In this document: piece after piece, positions 6,303 through 11,538 of the stretch | Numbering within the stretch: position 1 is the first letter of the stretch | How the letters are laid out: the number at the start of each line of letters is the position of its first letter | Assembly (NCBI GenBank): GCA_003519585.1 | Contig: DOWL01000074.1 | Location: 1-16,194 of the forward strand | Direction of reading: 5' to 3' | From: Nocardioides sp. | GTDB taxonomy: Bacteria; Actinomycetota; Actinomycetes; Propionibacteriales; Nocardioidaceae | DNA: 16,194 nucleotides | Made by a program: the position numbers and the translations under genes | Notes under the pieces: generated by a model | Seen by the model: the letters and a program-made list of their open reading frames with translations, nothing else | Told to the model about the DNA's origin: nothing | Database searches by the model: none

Positions 6303-7316
6303 ATGCGCCTCACCCGCTGGAGCCACGCGTGCGTCACCCTCGAGTCGGTCGACCGCACCGTGATCGTCGACCCCGGCATCTGGAGCGAGCCCCAGGCTCT
6401 TGCGGGCGCCGACGCCGTCCTGGTCACCCATGAGCACGCCGACCACGTCGACGTGGCCCGACTGCGCACCGCCGGGTTGCCGGTGTGGGCGCCGCGCGGG
6501 GCCGACCTTCAGGGACTTCCCTACACGCCCCTCGATCCCGACCAAGCCTTCGCGCTCGAGGGGTTCGAGGTGCGCACCGTGGGGGGCCGACATGCGGAGG
6601 TCGTTCCGGGCCAGGACGTCTGCGTCAACCTCGGCTACCTGGTCGCCGACGCCGACGAGTCCGTCTATCACCCTGGGGACGCGCTCGTGCCGCCCGCCGT
6701 ACCGGTCACCACCCTGCTGGTCCCGATGCAGGCCAACTGGCTCAAGACCGTCGAGGCGATCCAGTTCTTGCGAGCGACGCGAGCCGAGCACGCGATCGGC
6801 ATCCACGACGCGATGGTCAACGACCGCGCTCGCGCGGGGATCAACCAGTGGCTGAGCGCCGAGGGCGGCACGGCATACCACTGGCTCGCACCCGGGACGA
6901 CGCTCGGCGAGGACGCCCGTCGGCCCCGCGTCGGCCAACTCCGCTTGGTCGTCGAGGCCACCGACTTCGCCGAGGCCGCCGCGTTCTACCGCGACGCGCT
7001 CGGGCTTCCGGTCGAACTCGACCTCGAGGGAGATGCCGGCGAGCACGTGCTGATCCTCGACGCCGGCCGGGCCACGCTCGAACTGTCCAACCCGGCTCAG
7101 GTCGCGATGATCGACGACGTGGAGGTCGGCCGCCGGGTCGCGCCGCCGCTGCGGGTGGCCTTCGAGGTCGACGACGCCAGCGCGGCTACCGACGCTCTGA
7201 TCGGCGCGGGTGCCAAGCTGATCGCGCCGCCGACCCGCACTCCATGGGAATCGCTCAACAGCCGGCTCCAGGCACCGGCCAATCTGCAGATCACGCTGTT
7301 CGAGGAGCGGACTTGA
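6303..7316 (+). CDS. MBL-fold hydrolase fused to a VOC (glyoxalase-like) domain
   Basis: 337 aa with two domains in one uninterrupted frame. Residues 1 to about 200 are a UlaG-like metallo-beta-lactamase fold: THEHADH at 42-48, H97 in GGRHAEV, D126 in YHPGDAL and H168 in GIHDAM, so the metal site is complete. Residues about 210-337 are a VOC domain (LVVEATDFAEAAAFYRDALG ... RATLELSNP). In that domain the usual first-strand metal histidine is missing (LRLVVEAT), which argues for ligand binding rather than glyoxalase activity. Each module normally occurs as a separate small protein. The substrate is unknown. The ATG lies 9 nt after the ArsR stop, so it may be co-transcribed; a TAGCGT overlapping that stop, 6 nt before the ATG, could also be its own -10. 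Confidence 0.85.
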   Translation: MRLTRWSHACVTLESVDRTVIVDPGIWSEPQALAGADAVLVTHEHADHVDVARLRTAGLPVWAPRGADLQGLPYTPLDPDQAFALEGFEVRTVGGRHAEVVPGQDVCVNLGYLVADADESVYHPGDALVPPAVPVTTLLVPMQANWLKTVEAIQFLRATRAEHAIGIHDAMVNDRARAGINQWLSAEGGTAYHWLAPGTTLGEDARRPRVGQLRLVVEATDFAEAAAFYRDALGLPVELDLEGDAGEHVLILDAGRATLELSNPAQVAMIDDVEVGRRVAPPLRVAFEVDDASAATDALIGAGAKLIAPPTRTPWESLNSRLQAPANLQITLFEERT

Positions 7317-7325
7317 TCGCTGCGC

Positions 7326-7343
7326 CCGGGACAGCAGACCCGG
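7326..7343. terminator. Weak GC hairpin between convergent genes
   Basis: CCGGG-N8-CCCGG forms a 5-bp stem in the 45-bp gap between the MBL-VOC gene and ilvE. There is no U tract; it is a possible bidirectional terminator only by position. Confidence 0.25.
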
Positions 7344-7361
7344 ACACGGCAGATCGAGAGG

Positions 7362-8447
7362 TCAGACGATCCGGCGCATCCAGCCGAAGGTGTCCTCCGC
7401 GCGGCCGAACTGCACGTCGACCAGCGCCTTGCGGATCTTCATGGTCAGCTCGGTCGAGGCCGGCGCGGGGGCCGAGCCGCCGTCCCACCGGAGCTCGCCG
7501 ACCGGGGTGATCACGGCGGCGGTGCCGCAGGCGAAGATCTCGACGATGTCGCCGCTGTTGACGCCCTCGCGCCACTCGTCGATGGAGAACCGCCGCTCCT
7601 CGACCTGATGGCCCATCTTCCCGGCCAGCTCGATGATCGAGTCACGGGTGATGCCCTCGAGGATGGTCCCGAGCGCCGGGGTCACGATCCGGCCATCCTT
7701 GAAGGCGAAGTACATGTTCATGCCGCCGAGCTCCTCGACGTACTTCCCCTCCTCGCCGTCGAGGAAGACCACCTGGTCGCAGCCCTGGGCGATGGCCTCC
7801 GACTGCGGCAGCAGCGAGCTGGCGTAGTTGCCGCCGGTCTTGGCGGCGCCCATCCCGCCACGTCCGGCGCGGGTGTACTCCTCCGACAGCCACAGGCTGA
7901 CCGGCCGGACACCGCCCTTGAAGTAGGCGCCCGCCGGGCTGGCGATCACCATGAAGGTGACGTGCTGGGCCGGCCGGACGCCGAGGAAGGTCTCGGAGGC
8001 GAACATGAACGGCCGCACGTAGAGGCTCTTCTCCCCCGCCTCCGGGTCGGCGTTGGCCGGCACCCAGCGTTGGTCGACCGTCACCAGCGCGTCCACCGCG
8101 GCGAGGAAGTCGTCGACCTCGAGCACCGGCAGCGCGAGCCGATGGCTGGACCGCACCATCCGCGCGGCGTTCTCCTCGGGCCGGAACCCCCAGATGGAGT
8201 CGTCGGCATGGCGGTAGGCCTTCATACCCTCGAAGGTCTCCTGCGCGTAGTGCAGCACCGCGGTGGCCGGGTCGAGCGTGAGCGGGCCGTACGGCGTCAC
8301 GCGGGCGTCGTGCCAACCCGCGTCCGGCGTCCACTCGACGGTGAACATGTGGTCGGTGAAGTGCGTGCCGAACCCGGGGTTGGCCAGGATCTCGGCCAGA
8401 CGCGCGTCGTCGACCGGGCGCTCCGTGCGGGTGATGCTGATCTCCAT
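7362..8447 (-). CDS. ilvE: Branched-chain amino acid aminotransferase
   Basis: 361 aa, PLP fold-type IV, normal length for bacterial BCAT class II enzymes. It interconverts leucine, isoleucine and valine with their 2-keto acids using glutamate/2-oxoglutarate. Visible signatures: LHYAQETFEGMKAYR, FRPEENAARM, YVRPFMFA, the Schiff-base lysine K203 in GAAKTGGNYASSLL, and EELGGMNMYFAF followed by GTILEGITRDSII. The start is ATG 8447, which lies 7 nt behind TACTTT (leaderless layout); ATG 8453 and TTG 8456 are in frame and possible. It lies downstream of leuB on the same strand but with a 114-bp gap and its own apparent promoter, so it is probably a separate unit. Cytosolic. Confidence 0.95.
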   Translation of the reverse strand: MEISITRTERPVDDARLAEILANPGFGTHFTDHMFTVEWTPDAGWHDARVTPYGPLTLDPATAVLHYAQETFEGMKAYRHADDSIWGFRPEENAARMVRSSHRLALPVLEVDDFLAAVDALVTVDQRWVPANADPEAGEKSLYVRPFMFASETFLGVRPAQHVTFMVIASPAGAYFKGGVRPVSLWLSEEYTRAGRGGMGAAKTGGNYASSLLPQSEAIAQGCDQVVFLDGEEGKYVEELGGMNMYFAFKDGRIVTPALGTILEGITRDSIIELAGKMGHQVEERRFSIDEWREGVNSGDIVEIFACGTAAVITPVGELRWDGGSAPAPASTELTMKIRKALVDVQFGRAEDTFGWMRRIV

Positions 8448-8454
8448 GGACATC

Positions 8455-8460
8455 AAAGTA
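8455..8460 (-). promoter_or_regulatory. -10 box of ilvE
   Basis: TACTTT on the minus strand, 7 nt upstream of ATG 8447, matches TAnnnT and implies a leaderless ilvE mRNA. No convincing -35 lies at 16-18 nt. The rest of the 114-bp ilvE-leuB gap (8448-8561) shows no gene; CCGGTCAACCGG at 8510-8521 is too tight to be a good hairpin. Confidence 0.5.
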
Positions 8461-8561
8461 GTCGCTTTCAGGGGTGGGAAGTAGGCCGGGCGCGCATGGG
8501 CTGGCTCCGCCGGTCAACCGGGGAGTGAGCCTCCGAACTGTCGACCGGAACGGCCGAAGGT

Positions 8562-9650
8562 TCAGCCGGCGACGCGCGCCGCGATGGAGTCGCCGACCTC
8601 CGCGGTCCGACGGACCGCGCCGGGTACTCGCTCGGCGAGGTCGGCGATGGCGGCGGCCTCGACCGCGGCTGCCGCGTCGGCGTACCCGAGGTGGTCGAGC
8701 AGCAGCGACGTGGACAGGATCGCCGCGGTCGGGTCGGCCTTCTGCTCGCCGGCGATGTCAGGGGCCGAGCCGTGGACGGGCTCGAACATGCTCGGCGCAG
8801 TGCGGTCCGGGTTGACGTTGCCGGAGGCGGCCAGCCCGATGCCGCCGGTGATGGCGGCGGCGAGGTCGGTGATGATGTCGCCGAACAGGTTGTCGGTGAC
8901 GATCACGTCGAACCGCCGTGGGTCGGTGGACAGGAAGATCATCGCCGCATCGACGTGGATGTAGTCCACCGTCACGTCGGGGAACTCCGGCGCCACTGCT
9001 TGGACCTGTCGCCACCACAGCGAGCCCGCGTTGACCAGGACGTTGGTCTTGTGGACCAGGGTGAGCTTGCGGCGCGGCCGGCGCTGGGCCCGCGCGAACG
9101 CGTCACGGACGACCCGCTCCACGCCGTACGCCGTGTTGACGGAGACCTCGGTTGCGATCTCGGCCGGCGTGCCGACACGGAGTGCTCCGCCGTTGCCCGT
9201 ATAGGGACCCTCAGTGCCCTCGCGCACCACTACGAAGTCGACCTCGCCCGGCTCGCCCGAGATTTCCGGTCGCAGGGGTGAGGTGACCCCGGGGAAGATC
9301 CGCGACGGGCGCAGGTTCACGTAGTGGTCGAGCTCGAAGCGCAGTCGCAGCAGCAGTCCGCGCTCGAGGATGCCCGGCGGCAGGTTGGGGTCGTTCGGCT
9401 TGCCGCCGACGGCTCCCAGCAGGATGGCGTCGTGCTCCCGGATCTCGGCAAGCACGGAGTCGGGCAGCACCTCGCCGGTGGCGAGGTAGCGCTCGGCGCC
9501 GAGGTCGTAGTTGGTCTGCTCGAACTTCACCCCGCTCGGCGCGGCGACCTCCAGGACCTTGAGGGCCTCGGCGGTGACCTCTGGCCCGATGCCGTCACCG
9601 CCGATGACGGCGAGCTGGACGGAACCGGTCGGGGCGGGAGTCTGAGTCAC
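8562..9650 (-). CDS. leuB: 3-isopropylmalate dehydrogenase
   Basis: 362 aa, full length. It oxidises and decarboxylates (2R,3S)-3-isopropylmalate with NAD+ to 4-methyl-2-oxopentanoate, the third specific step of leucine synthesis. Family residues are present: GGDGIGPEV at 17-25, the arginine cluster [15 protein letters not shown] (R102, R104, R114), R143, Y150 in GTEGPYTG, K201 in VHKTNVL, metal ligands D234, D258 and D262, and the NAD-binding [13 protein letters not shown]. The start is GTG 9650, 9 nt after the stop of the small gene upstream. There is no Shine-Dalgarno, but TAGTCT lies 6 nt upstream, so leuB may be translated by coupling, from its own leaderless transcript, or both. The long structured leader at 9798-10071 probably controls the small gene-leuB unit. 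Confidence 0.95.
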   Translation of the reverse strand: MTQTPAPTGSVQLAVIGGDGIGPEVTAEALKVLEVAAPSGVKFEQTNYDLGAERYLATGEVLPDSVLAEIREHDAILLGAVGGKPNDPNLPPGILERGLLLRLRFELDHYVNLRPSRIFPGVTSPLRPEISGEPGEVDFVVVREGTEGPYTGNGGALRVGTPAEIATEVSVNTAYGVERVVRDAFARAQRRPRRKLTLVHKTNVLVNAGSLWWRQVQAVAPEFPDVTVDYIHVDAAMIFLSTDPRRFDVIVTDNLFGDIITDLAAAITGGIGLAASGNVNPDRTAPSMFEPVHGSAPDIAGEQKADPTAAILSTSLLLDHLGYADAAAAVEAAAIADLAERVPGAVRRTAEVGDSIAARVAG

Positions 9651-9656
9651 GCGCCG

Positions 9657-9662
9657 AGACTA
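9657..9662 (-). promoter_or_regulatory. Possible internal -10 box for leuB
   Basis: TAGTCT on the minus strand, 6 nt before the leuB GTG, is identical to the kinase -10. Its first three bases are the stop codon of the small upstream gene, so coincidence is possible. No -35 is recognisable. Confidence 0.35.
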
Positions 9663-9797
9663 GTTATCGTCAGGGAGCTGGCCGCCGTTGTCCCGCAGAT
9701 CGAGCGAGGCCTGGACGGCCGCGTTGGTGTTCTCGGCGCTGCGGGGGTTCTCCGGGTGGTGGCTTGCCGGGCCCCAGTCGGGATACATGTCGTACAT
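9660..9797 (-). CDS. Small protein of unknown function upstream of leuB
   Basis: 45 aa, MYDMYPDWGP at the start and NTNAAVQASLDLRDNGGQ near the end, soluble and slightly acidic. I do not recognise a named family. Reasons to think it is real: the frame fills the space exactly up to leuB (stop 9 nt before the leuB GTG), GAGGA lies 12 nt before its ATG, the amino-acid composition is sensible, and it follows a structured leader. It is too long and too poor in clustered Leu/Ile/Val codons to be a classical attenuator peptide. It may act with LeuB or serve for translational coupling; both are guesses. The outer stem of the RNA element at 9811-9893 covers most of its Shine-Dalgarno. Confidence 0.6.
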   Translation of the reverse strand: MYDMYPDWGPASHHPENPRSAENTNAAVQASLDLRDNGGQLPDDN

Positions 9798-9809
9798 CGA
9801 TCTACTCGT

Positions 9810-9814
9810 TCCTC
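9810..9814 (-). promoter_or_regulatory. Shine-Dalgarno of the small gene upstream of leuB
   Basis: GAGGA on the minus strand with a 12-nt spacer to the ATG at 9797. Four of its five bases lie in the 3' arm of the outer stem of the adjacent RNA element, so folding would hide it. Confidence 0.5.
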
Positions 9815-9893
9815 GTGTGTGGTGTCGTGCTGGAGTCGGTCTGGCCGAGGACGCCCCGCAACGGGGACGTACCGACTCGTGGATCACACGAGG
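9811..9893 (-). ncRNA. Nested three-stem leader element that can hide the downstream Shine-Dalgarno
   Basis: Reading the minus strand, three nested stems are visible. The outer is CCTCGTGTG/CACACGAGG (9893-9885 with 9819-9811, 9 bp perfect). The middle is GAGTCGGT/ACCGACTC (9878-9871 with 9840-9833, 8 bp perfect). The apical is ACG(T)CCCCG-TTG-CGGGGCGT (9870-9862 with 9858-9851, one bulged base, 3-nt loop). The outer 3' arm contains GAGG of the small gene's ribosome-binding site. This is the layout of a translational switch or a cis-acting regulatory RNA. I recognise no known riboswitch consensus in it, and the ligand, if any, is unknown. Confidence 0.5.
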
Positions 9894-9982
9894 GGTGGAC
9901 CTGCCTGGGAAGCGGATCGCGCTGCAGAAGCGGGAGTCCGCGCCGCGGGGGCGTCTCGACCTGAGCTCTGATGGAACTCGAT

Positions 9983-10042
9983 GAGAGGCCACGCAACGCC
10001 GACCACCGCGGCGAGGTGGCCTCTCGTCAGGCCTCGCCGCGG
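9983..10042 (-). promoter_or_regulatory. Interleaved helices (pseudoknot or two-state switch) in the leuB leader
   Basis: Four arms on the minus strand in order. Arm a is CCGCGGCGAGG (10042-10032), b is GAGAGGCCAC (10025-10016), c is CCTCGCCGCGG (10016-10006) and d is GTGGCCTCTC (9992-9983). Arm a pairs perfectly with c (11 bp) and b with d (10 bp). The pairing is crossed, with a 6-nt first loop, no gap between b and c (they share one base) and a 13-nt last loop. This allows either an H-type pseudoknot or two competing hairpins. Arm a lies wholly inside the last codons of the uORF, so a ribosome there would block a:c. Neither helix has a U tract after it. A pseudoknotted LEU element is known upstream of actinobacterial leuA operons; this may be related, but the present one precedes leuB. 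Confidence 0.65.
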
Positions 10043-10071
10043 CGCTCGATAAGTACGAACACGCTCCGCAT
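10027..10071 (-). CDS. leuB leader peptide MRSVFVLIERRGEA
   Basis: A 14-codon uORF (ATG 10071, TGA 10029-10027) about 230 nt upstream of the small gene-leuB unit. Codons 4-8 read Val-Phe-Val-Leu-Ile, and the next codons form the first arm of the crossed helices, so position and content fit a ribosome-sensing leader for branched-chain amino acids. No Shine-Dalgarno is seen. TACCAT (10086-10081 on the minus strand) lies 9 nt before the ATG, so the uORF probably sits at or within a few nt of the mRNA 5' end. The Leu codon is the uncommon CTT and one Val codon is GTA, both rare in this GC-rich DNA, which would favour pausing. Confidence 0.6.
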   Translation of the reverse strand: MRSVFVLIERRGEA

Positions 10072-10080
10072 GATGGTTCG

Positions 10081-10086
10081 ATGGTA
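10081..10086 (-). promoter_or_regulatory. Candidate -10 box for the leuB leader transcript
   Basis: TACCAT on the minus strand fits TAnnnT and would start the transcript within about 3 nt of the leader peptide ATG. No good -35 is seen 16-18 nt upstream. The shared region with the divergent methyltransferase gene is 10072-10169. Confidence 0.35.
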
Positions 10087-10169
10087 GGACGTCCGTCGTT
10101 CTCGTGGGGGCCGATATCGAAGGTCGTCCGCGATGCGAGACGACCGTACCGAGATGGGAGACTCGAACC

Positions 10170-10751
10170 GTGAGCCACCCGCCCGAGCTGCCCGAGATCG
10201 TGCGGCGCGCGTTCGACGTCTCCCGGCGTTCGGGCTACGTCTCGTTCTGCCGCAACGAGACCGGCCGACTGCTGGCCATGCTGGCCGCGACCCGGGACGG
10301 GACGATGGCCGAGTTCGGCACCGGCTGCGGTGTCGGTACGGCGTGGCTGCGGTCCGGGGTCCGTGGCCACAAGGGCAGCGAGAAGGCCCGGATCGTCACG
10401 GCCGAACTGAACCCCAAGCTCGCGGGAGCGGCGGCCGAGATCTTCCGCGACGACGACCAGGTCGAGGTGCTCGCCGCCGACTGGTCCACCCTGCGCGACC
10501 GCGGCCCCTACTCCCTGCTCTTCCTCGACGCCGGGGAGCCGACCGAGGTCACGGTCGACGCGATCGCCGACCTCGTCGAGGACGGCGGCATCGTGGTGCT
10601 CGACGACTTCGTGCCCTGCGAGCTATGGCCCCCGATCACCGGCGGCCGAGTCGACACCCTCCGCGAGCATTGGCTCACCGACGAGCGCTTCACCGCCGTC
10701 GAGGTGATGGTCGCCCCCGACGCCTCCACGATCATCGCCACCAAGCGCTGA
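10170..10751 (+). CDS. Class I SAM-dependent O-methyltransferase-like protein
   Basis: 193 aa, cytosolic. SAM-binding motif I is AEFGTGCGVGTAWL (about residues 46-59). It is followed by IVTAELNPKLAGAA with the ribose-binding acidic residue, DQVEVLAADW, the motif SLLFLDAGEP and the GGIVVLDDFVP segment typical of O-methyltransferase-family proteins. The methyl acceptor is unknown. The GTG start at 10170 is chosen because GGGAG (10156-10160) lies 9 nt upstream; the frame is open back to 10104 without family similarity. It is transcribed divergently from the leuB leader and is probably a single gene, since the next gene is convergent. The short insertion GHKGSEKAR between the SAM motifs is lineage detail. 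Confidence 0.8.
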   Translation: MSHPPELPEIVRRAFDVSRRSGYVSFCRNETGRLLAMLAATRDGTMAEFGTGCGVGTAWLRSGVRGHKGSEKARIVTAELNPKLAGAAAEIFRDDDQVEVLAADWSTLRDRGPYSLLFLDAGEPTEVTVDAIADLVEDGGIVVLDDFVPCELWPPITGGRVDTLREHWLTDERFTAVEVMVAPDASTIIATKR

Positions 10752-10752
10752 C

Positions 10753-10765
10753 GGGCTGGGAGCCC
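10753..10765. terminator. Short GC hairpin after the methyltransferase gene
   Basis: GGGCT-GGG-AGCCC, a 5-bp stem with a 3-nt loop 2 nt past the stop codon, in the gap before a convergent gene. No U tract; a plausible but weak bidirectional terminator. Confidence 0.3.
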
Positions 10766-10793
10766 ACCCCGCCGCGGATCTCGACAGGTTCGA

Positions 10794-11477
10794 TCAGCGG
10801 GTGGTGGCGTCCGGGACCGGGCTCAGGTCGACGATCCAGGTCGGGAGCATGGCCTGGGTGAGGGGGCCGATGGCGAGGGCGAAGAGGATGGTGCCGAGGC
10901 CGGCGACGCCACCGAGGAGCACCCCGATGACGACCACGGTGATCTCCAGCAGGGTGCGGACCAGGCGCAGGGAGAGGCCGGTACGGCGGGCGAAGCCGGT
11001 CATCAGCCCGTCGCGGGGGCCGCGCCCGAGCTGGGCGCCGATGTACATCGCGGTCGCGAGCGCGCTGCTCACCACGCCGACGACCGTGAGCACGCCGCGG
11101 AGCCAGAGCGCATCGGGCTGGGCGAACAGGCCGAGAAAGGTGTCGGCCGAGACTCCGATCACGATCGCGTTCGAGATCGTGCCGATGCCGGGTATCTCCC
11201 GGAGGGGGATCCAGAGCAGCAGGACCAGGAAGCTGACGATCACCAACGCCTCGCCGAGCGTGATCGGGAGGTGCCGCACCAGGCCGGAGTGCAGGACGTC
11301 CCAAGGCGCCACACCGAGATGGCCGCGGACCATCAGCGCGATGGAGAAGCCGTAGAGGACGAGCCCGGCGTAGAGCTGTGGCAGCCGACGGCCGAGCCGA
11401 CCCGCCCGCAGTTGCGCGATGGGGCCGAGGTCCACGAGGACGCGGGGAGCCACGGGCGGTACGGCGGTGCTGGTCAC
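10794..11477 (-). CDS. YczE/YitT-type integral membrane protein
   Basis: 227 aa with about five or six transmembrane helices, for example LYAGLVLYGFSIALMV, ALVIVSFLVLLLWIPL, GVLTVVGVVSSALATAMYIG and ITVVVIGVLLGGVAGLGTIL. Family marks are GFSIALMVRGHLGVAPWDVLHSGL and LGRGPRDGLMTGFARRTGLSLRLVR. The biochemical role of the family is not established. The start is GTG 11477, because GGAGGA lies 7 nt upstream; a GTG at 11492 is inside that ribosome-binding site. It is divergent from a MocR-type regulator. This is the usual YczE-YczR arrangement in which the regulator controls the membrane protein, so that regulation is inferred here. Confidence 0.8.
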   Translation of the reverse strand: MTSTAVPPVAPRVLVDLGPIAQLRAGRLGRRLPQLYAGLVLYGFSIALMVRGHLGVAPWDVLHSGLVRHLPITLGEALVIVSFLVLLLWIPLREIPGIGTISNAIVIGVSADTFLGLFAQPDALWLRGVLTVVGVVSSALATAMYIGAQLGRGPRDGLMTGFARRTGLSLRLVRTLLEITVVVIGVLLGGVAGLGTILFALAIGPLTQAMLPTWIVDLSPVPDATTR

Positions 11478-11495
11478 GCGTCCATCCTCCACAGA

Positions 11496-11536
11496 AGTGG
11501 CCTTTCAAGAAACATCCAATTGTGCGACAGTGGCCT
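11496..11536. promoter_or_regulatory. Direct repeat in the YczE-YczR divergent promoter
   Basis: AGTGGCCT occurs at 11496-11503 and again at 11529-11536, 33 bp apart (about three helical turns), in the 61-bp spacer between the two genes. MocR/GntR regulators often bind direct repeats in such spacers, so this is a candidate operator. The second copy ends 2 nt before the regulator's ATG. Confidence 0.4.
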
Positions 11537-11538
11537 GC

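Noticed and set aside
9983..10025. A standard intrinsic terminator formed by the 10-bp helix
   Set aside because: The downstream arm is followed by ATCGAGTTCC, not by a U tract, so I describe it as a switch helix instead.
9798..10071. A T-box riboswitch controlling leuB
   Set aside because: No TGGNACCGCG-like T-box sequence or recognisable specifier-loop arrangement on the minus strand.
9961..10086. A plus-strand reading (MELDERPRN...) through the crossed helices as a leader of the methyltransferase
   Set aside because: No amino-acid bias, no ribosome-binding site and its stop is unrelated to the methyltransferase start; the minus-strand uORF fits the BCAA target better.
9660..10370. The 236-aa minus-strand frame that contains the small gene upstream of leuB
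   Set aside because: Only the last 45 codons look coding; the earlier part runs through the structured leader and antisense to the methyltransferase.
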